Shown here: one piece after another, positions 32,831-41,508 of the stretch
How positions within the stretch are numbered: the stretch's first letter is position 1
Layout: each line of letters opens with the position of its first letter
DNA from: Euryhalocaulis caribicus
Lineage (GTDB): Bacteria > Pseudomonadota > Alphaproteobacteria > Caulobacterales > Maricaulaceae
NCBI RefSeq assembly: GCF_000412185.1
Contig: NZ_ASJA01000005.1
Coordinates: forward strand, 1 to 64,000
Direction of reading: 5' to 3'
DNA length: 64,000 nucleotides
The notes under the pieces: model-generated
The model's database searches: none
What the model saw: only the letters and a program-made list of their open reading frames with translations
Told to the model about the DNA's origin: nothing
Program-made: the position numbers and the translations under genes

Positions 32831-35101
32831 TTGAGCTGCTGCGCGGCCGATACCGACGCCGGCTTTGCGGCGTCAGGCGAGGGGGAAATGTCCCGGGAGG
32901 AAGTCCTCTATGCCAGCAGGTCCCTTAACGATGACCTTGTTCAAACGGAATTTTCCGTTCCCAAGGCGCATTGCGGCGGATGCATCGCATCCGTGGAAGG
33001 CGCGCTGACAAAGCTTGAAGGGGTCGTTTCCGCCCGCCTGAACCTTTCTACGCGCCGCGTCAGCGTGAGGTGGCGCAAGAGCCTTCCCCTGCCGCCATTC
33101 ATTCGGGCGCTCCAAAGGGCCGGCTATAAAGCGACGCTTTCCTCAGCCGAGGATACCGACACGGATCCTGAGATGGGGAAACTTGTTCGCGCGACTGCAG
33201 TAGCAGGCTTTGCAGTGATGAATATCATGCTTCTGTCTGTGTCAGTTTGGGCTGGCGCGGAAGCAGATACGCGGCGCGCTTTTCACCTTATCTCAGCGCT
33301 ACTTGCGGTACCAGCCGTGGCGTATTCAGGGCGCATTTTTTTCCAGTCTGCCTGGTTCGCCGTGCGTGTCGGCAGAACCAATATGGATGTACCGATCTCG
33401 GTCGGCATCCTTCTCACGCTTGCTCTTAGCCTTCACGACACATTCCGGAACGGGCCGCACGCTTACTTCGACGCAGTCGTATCCTTGATATTCATCCTGC
33501 TGATCGGACGCACTCTCGACCACATGATGCGACGCAAAGCGAGGACGGCAGTATTGGGACTTGCCCGATTGACGCCCCGCCTTGCCATGGTCTTGCGAGC
33601 TGGAGGACAGCAGCGCGTACCCATCGAAACCATAGAAGAGGATGAAATCGTCCTCGTCGCCGCCGGAGACCGGATTCCACTGGACGGGATTGTATTGTCA
33701 GGCGCAGCTGATGTGGACACGGCGCTGGTTAATGGCGAGGCGGCGCCGGTTTCGGTGTGCGCGGGGGCACCGGTGCTGTCTGGCATGTTGAACCTAAACG
33801 GTTTATTGAAGGTGAAAGTAACGCGAACGAACAGCGGGTCTTTCATATCTGGCATGGTCCGGCTGATGGAAGAGGCGGAGCGCGGCCGCGCGCGCTATAG
33901 ACAGCTCGCGGATCGGGCGGCAGCTTTGTATTCGCCCGTTGTGCACTCGCTTGCCGCAGTGGCTTTCGGTAGCTGGATGATGATTACCGGAGACTGGCAT
34001 CATTCGTTAACGGTCGCGATTTCAGTGTTGATAATAACTTGTCCGTGCGCTCTTGGCTTGGCCGTTCCCATGGTTCAGGTGATGGCAGCGCGCAGACTGT
34101 TCGAGCGGGGCATTGCCCTTAAGGAGGGAAGCGCGCTGGAACGACTCGCCGAGGTAGACACCGTCGTTTTCGACAAGACGGGCACGCTGACTTTAGGCGA
34201 GCTCCAGATCACTGACAGCGGTGTTGCCGGAGCGGACTTGCAAGCCGCCATAGCGCTGTCGGCGCGATCGCGGCATCCGGTGGCGCGCGCGGTGGCGGCA
34301 TTGGACGCGTCACCTGATCAAGTCGAGATCGAAGAGTTTGTTGAGCACCCTGGCCAGGGGATCGAGGGGCGTGTAACCGGCAACTTATATCGTCTCGGTA
34401 GACCGGAGTGGGCGCTAAATTCACCCAGCAATGTGTCTGAAGTTAGTGCATCCACAGGTGCGGCTTTGTCGCGGGATGGCGTTGCAGTGGGGTTCTTCGC
34501 AGCGACAGATGCAATTCGCCCGCAAAGCTTTGAAGCGATTGACGCCCTGCGTCGCAAGGGGCACGAGGTCGAAATGCTTTCCGGGGATCGCGATAAAACA
34601 GTGGACGCGATGGCCAATTCACTCGAAATTGCAGCCTACCGCGCCGGGCTTTTACCAGAAGACAAAATTGCTCGGCTTGAGGAAATCGTCCGAGCCGGCA
34701 AGAAGGTTCTCATGGTCGGGGATGGGTTGAACGATGCGCCTGCCTTATCCGCCGCCCATGTCTCTATGGCTCCGGCCAACGCGGCTGATATAGGCCGGGC
34801 TGCGGCGGATCTCGTCTTTTTCGAAAGTTCGCTGATGGCCGTGCCTGAAGCCCTAGACGTTGCCAGGCAAGCGCGTGATCTGATTCGTCAAAACCTGGTG
34901 CTTGCTGTTTTGTATAATCTGTTAGTAATCCCTGTCGCTCTGTTGGGCTTCGTGACACCACTGATGGCGGCCCTCGCCATGTCTCTCTCGTCTATGCTCG
35001 TCGTCGCAAATGCTCTCAGATTGACGAAGCAGCGGAAGAGTTCTCGCGGATCGGGCAACGCGTTCCAAAAGGGTGAATACCGATCACCGGAGGCCGCATA
35101 G
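32831..35101 (+). CDS. ccoI: CcoI/FixI copper-exporting P1B-type ATPase for cbb3 assembly
   Basis: 756 residues. The TTG start (AAAGGAGTAGGAA upstream) gives the FixI-type opening MSCCAADT. The N-terminal metal-binding domain has AHCGGCIASVEGAL; eight membrane helices; the ion-channel motif TCPCALGLAVP; phosphorylation site DKTGTLTLG; nucleotide-binding SRHPVARAV; hinge GDGLNDAPAL. CcoI delivers copper across the inner membrane for the CuB centre of cbb3. Its stop shares one base with the ccoS GTG. Confidence 0.95.
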   Translation: MSCCAADTDAGFAASGEGEMSREEVLYASRSLNDDLVQTEFSVPKAHCGGCIASVEGALTKLEGVVSARLNLSTRRVSVRWRKSLPLPPFIRALQRAGYKATLSSAEDTDTDPEMGKLVRATAVAGFAVMNIMLLSVSVWAGAEADTRRAFHLISALLAVPAVAYSGRIFFQSAWFAVRVGRTNMDVPISVGILLTLALSLHDTFRNGPHAYFDAVVSLIFILLIGRTLDHMMRRKARTAVLGLARLTPRLAMVLRAGGQQRVPIETIEEDEIVLVAAGDRIPLDGIVLSGAADVDTALVNGEAAPVSVCAGAPVLSGMLNLNGLLKVKVTRTNSGSFISGMVRLMEEAERGRARYRQLADRAAALYSPVVHSLAAVAFGSWMMITGDWHHSLTVAISVLIITCPCALGLAVPMVQVMAARRLFERGIALKEGSALERLAEVDTVVFDKTGTLTLGELQITDSGVAGADLQAAIALSARSRHPVARAVAALDASPDQVEIEEFVEHPGQGIEGRVTGNLYRLGRPEWALNSPSNVSEVSASTGAALSRDGVAVGFFAATDAIRPQSFEAIDALRRKGHEVEMLSGDRDKTVDAMANSLEIAAYRAGLLPEDKIARLEEIVRAGKKVLMVGDGLNDAPALSAAHVSMAPANAADIGRAAADLVFFESSLMAVPEALDVARQARDLIRQNLVLAVLYNLLVIPVALLGFVTPLMAALAMSLSSMLVVANALRLTKQRKSSRGSGNAFQKGEYRSPEAA

Positions 35102-35301
35102 TGTCCATACTGGTTTGGTTAATACCAATCGCACTAGGTATGGGATCAGTCGCCCTCTGTGCTTTTCTCTGGTCGATGCGTAGCGGTCAGTACGAAGATT
35201 TGGACGGGGCGGCAGAACGAGTCCTGCTTGACCAACAGGAAGATCGCCCAATTATTGATGAGTCAGAATCGACCGTCACCGAAAACAATCGGAAAACATG
35301 A
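35101..35301 (+). CDS. ccoS: CcoS/FixS cbb3 maturation protein
   Basis: 66 residues with one membrane helix (LVWLIPIALGMGSVALCAFLWS) followed by RSGQYEDLDGAAERVLLD, the invariant FixS/CcoS tail in which QYxDLxGxAxRxL is typical. Needed for haem/copper insertion into CcoN. GTG start overlapping the ccoI stop. End of the cbb3 operon. Confidence 0.95.
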   Translation: MSILVWLIPIALGMGSVALCAFLWSMRSGQYEDLDGAAERVLLDQQEDRPIIDESESTVTENNRKT

Positions 35302-35377
35302 CCCCCCCCTGTGAAACATTGGCAGTCGCCGTACGTTGCATACTTGGGACCACAAAGCCCAGAACGAACCCAGGCCC

Positions 35378-35509
35378 ATGCTAAAAAGTGTTAATACTCC
35401 ACGAGACACGACAGGAATGCTGGCGCTGTTTTTCGGTGCTGCTGTGGTGATTCCAAGCATCATCGCTCTTACCACGAGCTTATATGCTGTCGCTGTAAAG
35501 ATATTTTGA
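35378..35509 (+). CDS. Possible small membrane protein
   Basis: 43 codons with one hydrophobic segment (MLALFFGAAVVIPSIIALTT) flanked by polar residues, a pattern seen in small oxidase-associated or SMR-like peptides. No good ribosome binding site and no recognised family, so it remains a candidate. It sits in the otherwise empty 343-base gap after ccoS; downstream from 35510 the DNA becomes A/T-rich. Confidence 0.3.
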   Translation: MLKSVNTPRDTTGMLALFFGAAVVIPSIIALTTSLYAVAVKIF

Positions 35510-35644
35510 TTTAGCGCCAACGACGCGAGATTGGCGGGAAGGCGGCGTGAATATAAAAACTAAAATTTAAGAGAAAACTTTATAAAGCGCTTCCTAAAAA
35601 CATGCCCAGTATTGGCGCGTTGTATTACTTGCTGCTCGCATCTT

Positions 35645-35866
35645 TTAACGAACCTCGTCATCATACCCTCGGCGTGAGCTGACAAAAACGAGGACCATAA
35701 GGCCCCCTCCAATTACAACTGTCAGAATGGCTCCTGCGGTTAACGCAGCCCAGCCATGTGCCGAAATTTCTGCATCTCCGATGCTGGTCCAAATCCATGT
35801 GGCAACTATAATACTTGCTGTCAATAAAACTAACATGATGATTGTAACGGCTAAGCTGCCTCTCAT
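35645..35866 (-). CDS. Small two-helix membrane protein
   Basis: 73 residues: SLAVTIIMLVLLTASIIVATWIW and LTAGAILTVVIGGGLMVLVFVSSRR are membrane helices, with a charged tail (RRGYDDEV). GGGAGA ten bases before the ATG supports translation. The DNA around is richer in A/T than the rest of the window. Not recognised; probably an inner-membrane peptide associated with the adjacent respiratory genes. Confidence 0.6.
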   Translation of the reverse strand: MRGSLAVTIIMLVLLTASIIVATWIWTSIGDAEISAHGWAALTAGAILTVVIGGGLMVLVFVSSRRGYDDEVR

Positions 35867-36049
35867 TATTATATCTCCCTAAAGCTAGATTTAAAAATGA
35901 TATTAAATTGATAAGTAGCAATTATGATCAGCACCGCAAATCATTCATAAGTGCTATTTTCTTTGGGCAACGTTTACGTACAGTTTGTGATTATTTACTT
36001 GAGGCCTCTCCCCTATAGAAGTGCAAGATTAGGTCTCCAATATCACGTC

Positions 36050-36484
36050 TCAATCCTTGGAAACATTTATTGCGGTCGCGACAATTAGCGCCACCAACAC
36101 CACGACTTTTGCTATCTCAATCAACGCATATGTGAAATGGTCTGACGACGGAGGTGGAGGCGTGCCGCTGAGATATGCGTCAATACGCACACCAAGCGTC
36201 GGCAATAAAACAAAAACTTGCACAGCGACCAAGCTAACTAGAACAAGGACAATCGGTGCGAAAAAGCGGATGTCTTTGAGCCAAAGCAGATGCGCCAAGA
36301 GGGCTGCACAGAATGAACCTTCAATCCAACGGAACGTAGAAAATGTGTGTTGGCCTACATCTAAAGCTTCAATCAAGCTTAGCGATTCTGCATTAAACTT
36401 TGCTGGGGTGGCCACAAATGAAACCCCGATCAGGACCCCCAGCCACAGCGTGCTAAAGAACATCAGTGACAATGAACTCGTCAT
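36050..36484 (-). CDS. Four-helix membrane protein divergent from nsrR
   Basis: 144 residues, four membrane helices (LMFFSTLWLGVLIGVSFVAT, FCAALLAHLLWLKD, FAPIVLVLVSLVAVQVFVLLP, YALIEIAKVVVLVALIVATA). ATG 36484 is chosen; an ORF upstream to 36607 would run into the nsrR promoter and coding start. Divergent arrangement with nsrR over a 105-base spacer containing an NsrR-like site suggests NO-dependent expression. Function unknown. Confidence 0.7.
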   Translation of the reverse strand: MTSSLSLMFFSTLWLGVLIGVSFVATPAKFNAESLSLIEALDVGQHTFSTFRWIEGSFCAALLAHLLWLKDIRFFAPIVLVLVSLVAVQVFVLLPTLGVRIDAYLSGTPPPPSSDHFTYALIEIAKVVVLVALIVATAINVSKD

Positions 36485-36550
36485 TTTTTCTGTCTCTGTC
36501 GTGCAGTCATTTGACCAGGTTGAAAAATTGATACCCGGTCGGCCCTCAAA

Positions 36551-36569
36551 AAGATATATATAAATTACT
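36551..36569. promoter_or_regulatory. NsrR-like operator candidate
   Basis: AAGATATATATAAATTACT resembles one half of the NsrR consensus (AAGATGYAYTT, then its inverse). It lies 20 bases before the nsrR start and within the shared promoter of the divergent membrane protein gene. The second half is weak. Confidence 0.4.
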
Positions 36570-36589
36570 GGTTTTAGAGCGACAAACTG

Positions 36590-37027
36590 ATGCACCTTAC
36601 CCGTCACACTGATTTCGCGTTTAGGCTTCTCATGATGTTGGCCGCCGCTGGTCCCGACCGAGTATCGCTGGATCAGGCGGCCGGCGTATACGGCATTTCA
36701 AAGAATCATCTTATGAAGGTTGCCCAACGACTCGCAAAAGAAGGTCTAATAGTCGCATCACGGGGTCGGGGCGGGGGATTTCTGTTAGCTAAAGAGCCTA
36801 GAGAAATTCGGCTCGGTGATGTGGTGCGTGGTGCTGAAAAAAATCTAGCTTTGGTTGAATGCTTTTCGCCAAACAGCAATTGTTGCCCGATTACGACTTC
36901 TTGCAAATTGCAAAAGATTCTAGCGAATGCGCTGGAGGCCTTTCTAGACGAACTCAATAAATTCACACTTCGGGACCTGATTGAAGACAATCGCGCTCTT
37001 CGAGCGCAGCTCGGACTGAAAGAATAA
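36590..37027 (+). CDS. nsrR: Rrf2-family NO-responsive repressor NsrR
   Basis: 145 residues. N-terminal winged HTH (LTRHTDFAFRLLMMLAAAG, SKNHLMKVAQRLAKEGLI, RGRGGGFLLAKEP) and a cluster-binding loop with C91, C98, C99 and C105 (LVECFSPNSNCCPITTSCKLQ in shortened form VECF...NCC...SCK). Three Cys in this spacing hold the [Fe-S] cluster in NsrR; C91 and C105 fit, with C98 or C99 as the third. NO disrupts the cluster and releases repression. Its likely targets here are its own promoter and the divergent gene. Confidence 0.9.
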   Translation: MHLTRHTDFAFRLLMMLAAAGPDRVSLDQAAGVYGISKNHLMKVAQRLAKEGLIVASRGRGGGFLLAKEPREIRLGDVVRGAEKNLALVECFSPNSNCCPITTSCKLQKILANALEAFLDELNKFTLRDLIEDNRALRAQLGLKE

Positions 37028-37174
37028 AGAGTCTCCGCTGAATTGGCAGAGCGGCGTAGGTCGTACGCCCCCTTGTGAATAACCCGGCGACCTGTGAAGG
37101 GGCGTTGCTACTAAAGCTTGAATATCTTCGATCTAGACGTTCACTTCATCAAACATACGTAGAGAATCAGCGAA

Positions 37175-37516
37175 TTAGTCGCCGGTTCCGGGCTTTTCAG
37201 AGAACAAACGTTCGTATTTTCCGGTTTCGGTATCGAACTTCTCGGCGTCTTCGGGCGGGTCTTTCCGCACGGTGATGTTCGGCCATTTATTGGCGTAGAC
37301 CGTGTTGACCTCCAGCCACTTGTTGTCCGGGTCGTCCTCGGTGTCGGGCTTGATCGCCTCGACGGGGCATTCCGGCTCGCACACGCCGCAATCAATGCAC
37401 TCGTCGGGATGGATGACCAGCATGTTCTCGCCCTCATAGAAGCAGTCGACGGGGCAGACTTCGACACAGTCGGTATATTTGCAGCGAATGCAGGCGTCAG
37501 TGACGATATAGGTCAT
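37175..37516 (-). CDS. fdxA: Seven-iron ferredoxin FdxA
   Basis: 113 residues, full length. Cluster Cys are in [20 protein letters not shown] and [17 protein letters not shown], giving one 3Fe-4S and one 4Fe-4S centre as in Azotobacter FdI-type ferredoxins. The C-terminal extension ([18 protein letters not shown]) is typical for alphaproteobacterial FdxA. An electron carrier whose partner is not evident here. Monocistronic on the minus strand. Confidence 0.95.
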   Translation of the reverse strand: MTYIVTDACIRCKYTDCVEVCPVDCFYEGENMLVIHPDECIDCGVCEPECPVEAIKPDTEDDPDNKWLEVNTVYANKWPNITVRKDPPEDAEKFDTETGKYERLFSEKPGTGD

Positions 37517-37836
37517 CGGAAAAATGGGCTACGCTTTGCGACGCAGGGCAACACGGCACCATAAGTAGCATATAAAATATCGATTTTAGGGTTCAACTGC
37601 AGATGCCGTCGCACAAAATGAATGGTGGTGATTGACTTCGCCTGCAACGAGGCAGAACATCGCCATATGCGAGCAATACAATCAATTCGCGTCCAAGCGA
37701 GACACGCTCTCGGGCTACTCCTGACAGGAGACTGACCCCCGATCGCCATTTAGCGGCGTGATCGGGGCAGACCTACTTTCAAACCGGATATTTCTCAGCG
37801 CGTGAATGCGCGTATCTGTCTCAAGGAGCATGACCC
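37517..37836. other. Intergenic region between divergent fdxA and rnk
   Basis: About 320 bases holding both promoters. I saw no FNR box, no credible gene and no clear repeat. AAGGAG at 37823 precedes the rnk GTG. Confidence 0.4.
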
Positions 37837-38235
37837 GTGGGTATCCAGGAAATACATAAGCCAGAAATATTCGTAACTGCTGGGGATTACGATCTTCTGG
37901 AGAAGCTCGTGCCAGCGAACGAGGCTCATTCGATTGGTGTCCGTCTCTTCGCGGACGAATTGGATAGAGCAGAGATCGTGTCGGTCGAAAACGGCGACGT
38001 TTTCGTCATGCTTAATTCGAAAGTCTGTTTTAAAGACCGTTCCTCGGGTCGAACAAGAACCGTATTTCTGACGCTTCCTAAGGAAGCCAACGCGGATTCG
38101 GGCAAGGTCTCCGTACTCTCTCCGGTTGGCGCGGCGTTGCTAGGGCTAAAAGAAGGCGATCGATTTGAATGGGTGGACGACTCTGATCGTCTGCACCAAC
38201 TGGAAATTTTGTCGATCGCGCCCATGAAAGTTTAA
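37837..38235 (+). CDS. rnk: Rnk/GreA-like nucleoside diphosphate kinase regulator
   Basis: 132 residues. A short N-terminal helical part (DYDLLEKLVPANE) and a GreA/GreB C-terminal-type FKBP-like fold (VFLTLPKEANADSGKVSVLS, SPVGAALLGLKEGDRFEW) match the Rnk family, which binds RNA polymerase secondary-channel surfaces and is linked to NDK levels. GTG 37837 is the start, behind AAGGAG. It is the last intact gene before the right-hand IS copy. Confidence 0.85.
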   Translation: MGIQEIHKPEIFVTAGDYDLLEKLVPANEAHSIGVRLFADELDRAEIVSVENGDVFVMLNSKVCFKDRSSGRTRTVFLTLPKEANADSGKVSVLSPVGAALLGLKEGDRFEWVDDSDRLHQLEILSIAPMKV

Positions 38236-38287
38236 AGGACCAAATTTGAAGTAGAGTCTTATTCTGTCCGCCGCCAGTCATCCTGGA

Positions 38288-39091
38288 GGCATTGTCAGAG
38301 GAAACCGGCTTGAGCCGGGGCCTTGGCGCCAATAGCGTCTCCGCATGGCCAACCCGTTCCGCTACTTCAAGACATCGCCGGAGGTTATCCGCCTTGCGGT
38401 TATGATGTATGTCCGCTTTCCGCTGTCCCTGCGAAATGTGGAGGATATTCTCCACGAGGTCGGCATCGATGTCAGTCATGAGACGGTCCGTTGCTGGTGG
38501 AATCGGTTCGGTCCGATGTTCGCCAGCGAAATCCGGCGAAAGCGGGCCCAGCAGATGCGATCTTTCCCGCAGTGGCGTTGGCATCTGGACGAGATGTTCG
38601 TGAGGATACGCGGTGAAACGCACTATCTCTGGAGAGCGGTCGATCACGAGGGCGAGGTTCTGGAGGCTTATGTCTCGAAGACGCGGGATCGCGAGGCGGC
38701 CTTCGGTTTCTGCGCAAGGCGATGAGGCGATACGGTGAGCCGCGCTCGATCGTTACGGACAAGCTTCGGTCTTACGGCGCTGCGAGCTGGGTCTGAACGG
38801 CCACCATGAGACGGGCCGCTGGCTAGATAATCGGGCCGAAAACTCACATCTTCCATTATGAAAACGGGAACGGGTCATGCAGCGTTTCCGGCGCATGCGA
38901 AGTCTGCAGAAGTTCGCCTCTGTCCACTCCTCCGTCTTCAACCACTTCAACCACGACCGCCATATCAACCGCCGCTCAGCCTTCAAGGAATACCGTGCCG
39001 CCGCGCTAGCCGGGTGACGGCAACTCGGTGCGGCCTGAGGCCGAAGTTTCCGGGCTCTACGGAGACCGGCTCGCATTTGCAAGACAGCACC
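38288..39091 (+). mobile_element. IS6-family insertion sequence, decayed copy
   Basis: 804 bases, same orientation and ends as the copy at 21948: left GGCATTGTCAGAGGAAACCG, right ...TTTGCAAGACAGCACC. Left flank ATCCTGGA and right flank GGAAACCG do not match, so no target duplication. It cuts an amidohydrolase gene on the right. With the copy at 21948 it bounds a 17-kb segment. Confidence 0.75.
38345..39015 (+). pseudogene. Decayed IS6-family transposase
   Basis: The N-terminal 118 or so codons align with the intact transposase (MANPFRYFKTSPEVIRLAVM; LDEMFVRIRGETHYLWRAVD). A frameshift near 38700 (before FLRKAM-equivalent), a second near 38785, a CGA-to-TGA change near 38858 and a TGG-to-TGA change near 39013 (at the third-last region of the protein) kill it. 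It could be moved only by the intact copy. Confidence 0.8.
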
Positions 39092-39296
39092 GGAAACCGC
39101 CCTTCTGGCCGGAACGCGGGAGGCGGCGAAACTACTGGGTCTGGATAAGAAAATCGGAACATTGGAGCCCGGCAAACGGGCGGATATCGTCGCCGTGCCC
39201 GGCAATCCCCTAACCGATAGCCGCACTGTCTTGGATCCGGTCTTCGTGTTGCAGCGCGGAAAGGTGGTTGTCGAACAAAGTGAAACAGCGGAGTGA
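39090..39296 (+). pseudogene. C-terminal stump of an imidazolonepropionase-like amidohydrolase
   Basis: From the IS end to TGA 39294-39296 the frame reads ETALLAGTREAAKLLGLDKK, then IGTLEPGKRADIVAVPGNPL and PVFVLQRGKVVVE, the C-terminus of amidohydrolases (N-terminus of that family and the metal ligands are missing). No matching 5' half lies left of the IS. The gene was cut by IS-mediated rearrangement. Confidence 0.7.
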
Positions 39297-39400
39297 CGGT
39301 TATTTCGCGACCTTTGTTAGTGAGGACCGAATGCACCGCCATCCAGTCACTCGGAAAATTCCCATTCCCACAATTTATGGAATTCCCGCCGAAGTTTCCG

Positions 39401-39692
39401 GGAATTGTCAGGAGAACCGTGTGATTGAGCGGGTATGCCGGGTCGGCTAGAGTCACTGGATACCCCGAAATCCACTCCGCTATTTCAAAACGTCGCAAGT
39501 GATCATTCCTCTTGCGGCGATTAAGGCGATTGGAAATGTCGGCCGCCGGGAGGTCGATCGTCACATCAACCGCCGCCATAGCTTCAAATCACGAAGAGGC
39601 GCCGCTTTCTCTGAATGGCCTCAGTTTCTGGCTGGATAGGGCCGGAGGCATCCTTTCTTTACGCAGACCAGTACGCATCAGACCGACGGCAT
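39401..39692 (+). mobile_element. IS6-family relic with internal deletion
   Basis: Left end GGAATTGTCAGGAGAACCGT; then a decayed PLRYFKTSQVIIP-type stretch (compare transposase start), a jump to CATCAACCGCCG (transposase 3' end), and the right end region TTTACGCAGACCAGTACGCAT. About 290 bases, a quarter to a third of the full element. It fills most of the 448-base gap before the sigma factor gene. Confidence 0.6.
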
Positions 39693-39744
39693 CCGCCCGA
39701 TCGACGGTTTCCTTGACAAGGCGTGGCGATGGGACCTCACTTGT

Positions 39745-40314
39745 GTGACGGGTCACAGGGGTCGGACGGTGGGCAGCAACAAGGGTTTGGAAAGCGCGGC
39801 GGTTGGCGGCCTGCTGACGCAGGATAAACTCGCCGAGCTGAACCGGCGCTATTCAAAGATACTGATACGCTATTTCTTGCGGTGTGGAGCGCTTCCGGAT
39901 ATCGCGGAAGATCTGGCTCAGGACGTGTTCGTGCGCCTGTCCGGACGCGCGGCGGCAACGCCGATCGAAAACGCCGAGGCCTATCTGATGCGGACGGCGT
40001 CATCGGTCTGGAAGGACCACGGACGCAGAATGAAAAGCCGCGCTCACAATGCCCATGTTGAATATGAGGATCCCAGACATGGCGGTGAGGAAATTTCTCC
40101 CGACCGCGTCTATGAAGGCAGGGAAGCGATAAGCCAGGTGCTGGAAGCCCTGAAGGCTTTAGACAAACGTACCCGGCATGTGTTCTTTCTTCGGCGTTTC
40201 GAGGGCATGTCTCAGAAAGAGGTGGCAAAGCGGCTCGGCATCTCTGTCAGCCTCGTCGAGAAGGAGATGATGAAGTCGATCGCTCATCTGGCCGACTGGT
40301 TGGGAGACCAGTGA
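39745..40314 (+). CDS. ECF RNA polymerase sigma factor (FecI-like)
   Basis: 189 residues from GTG 39745, or 181 from GTG 39769. Region 2 (LIRYFLRCGALPDIAEDLAQ, DVFVRLSGRA) and region 4 (EALKALDKRTRHVFFLRRFEG, SQKEVAKRLGISVSLVEKEM) are FecI-type. The next gene is FecR, starting right after the stop (TGAATG), so the pair forms a cell-surface signalling switch for the TonB transducer downstream. Confidence 0.9.
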   Translation: MTGHRGRTVGSNKGLESAAVGGLLTQDKLAELNRRYSKILIRYFLRCGALPDIAEDLAQDVFVRLSGRAAATPIENAEAYLMRTASSVWKDHGRRMKSRAHNAHVEYEDPRHGGEEISPDRVYEGREAISQVLEALKALDKRTRHVFFLRRFEGMSQKEVAKRLGISVSLVEKEMMKSIAHLADWLGDQ

Positions 40315-41364
40315 ATGAAAGATGATACCCCCCATTCCGAACGGGCGGTGAAGGAAACCGCAGCCTATTGGGCGATGCGGCTCGCCTCGGAAGATTGCGG
40401 CCCGGCTGACCGTGCGGCTTTTATAGCCTGGCGTGATGAGCATCCGGCGCGCGCGGCCATTTTTGAACGAACCGAACGGGCCTTGCGGACCGTCGACAGA
40501 CATATGGGACATCCCGAACTTGAGGCGATGAGCCGGCAGGTTCTTGAGGAAACCGCCCCGAAACAGCCAGCGCCGCGGCGCTGGCTTGCGGCCGGTCTTG
40601 CTGCTGCGGTTCTCCTGGTCGCGGGCCTGTCCGCGCATTTGCTCACAGGGGTGGGCGTCGCCCCGGCCCCCGACTCGACCATGATGGCGCAGACCATGTA
40701 CGAAACAGCAGTCGGCGAGCGTTCCACGGTGACGTTGCCGGACGGGTCGGTTGTCACGCTGAATACGAATTCGCGCATCAGGGTTGGCTTCGCGGAGGAC
40801 CGTCGGGCTGTAGAGCTGGAGAATGGACAGGCTTTCTTCGAGGTCGCCAAGGATGCCTCGCGGCCGTTCGTCGTAAAGGCTGGCAACCAGCAGATCACAG
40901 CGATCGGAACTCGTTTCGATGTACGGTTCGATACACAGGCGGAAATCAGCGTCGTGCTTGTTGAAGGCCGCGTTGCGGTTGATGAAGTCGAGCCACTGCC
41001 ATCGAAGACGGTTCTGGAGCAGGTTCCTGAAAAGCGGATAGAAATGTCTGCTGGGGAGAGGCTGGTCGCCAGCACCACTGAGGGGCGCAAGATCAGACCT
41101 GCGGATGTCGAGGATGCGACAAGCTGGCGAAACGGCCGGCTCATATTCCGGGGCGAACCGCTGGCCGAGGCGGTCGCGGAGGTCAACCGCTATACGACTT
41201 CAAAGCTACAGCTGGTTGATGATCCGCGTCTTGAAGAGATTACGGTGAGCGGAGTTTTCAATGTCGGCCGGCTGGAATCTTTTGTTCTGGCCGTCACGAG
41301 TGTGCACAGCATCGAGGCCCGCAAGACGCCCGGCGGCGAGACCGAATTGACGTGGCGCGAATAG
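40315..41364 (+). CDS. FecR-family anti-sigma regulator
   Basis: 349 residues. Cytosolic N-terminal domain (KETAAYWAMRLASEDCGPADR, AFIAWRDEHPARAAIFERTE) which binds the sigma factor; one membrane helix (WLAAGLAAAVLLVAGLSAHLL); periplasmic FecR domain (TVTLPDGSVVTLNTNSRIRV, GQAFFEVAKDASRPFVVKAG, GTRFDVRFD) and an STN-like C-terminal end (ITVSGVFNVGRLESFVLAV). It relays the signal from the receptor's N-terminal domain. Confidence 0.9.
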   Translation: MKDDTPHSERAVKETAAYWAMRLASEDCGPADRAAFIAWRDEHPARAAIFERTERALRTVDRHMGHPELEAMSRQVLEETAPKQPAPRRWLAAGLAAAVLLVAGLSAHLLTGVGVAPAPDSTMMAQTMYETAVGERSTVTLPDGSVVTLNTNSRIRVGFAEDRRAVELENGQAFFEVAKDASRPFVVKAGNQQITAIGTRFDVRFDTQAEISVVLVEGRVAVDEVEPLPSKTVLEQVPEKRIEMSAGERLVASTTEGRKIRPADVEDATSWRNGRLIFRGEPLAEAVAEVNRYTTSKLQLVDDPRLEEITVSGVFNVGRLESFVLAVTSVHSIEARKTPGGETELTWRE

Positions 41365-41508
41365 CGCAGAGCGGCTGCATTCGGAGCCAAGCGAAAAATT
41401 TATTTTGAAAAATCCGTGAGGAAGTCTCTCCGGCTTTCGTCTGTCTTATCGGAAGGGCTGCAAACAGGCTCGGCCTGAATTTGCGACAAGGTATTGCGAG
41501 GGGGAGAC

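Noticed and set aside
21940-39099. 8-base target duplications around the IS copies
   Set aside because: Flanks AGCTGGAG/GCGCAGCG and ATCCTGGA/GGAAACCG do not match each other in any pairing, so no duplication is claimed.
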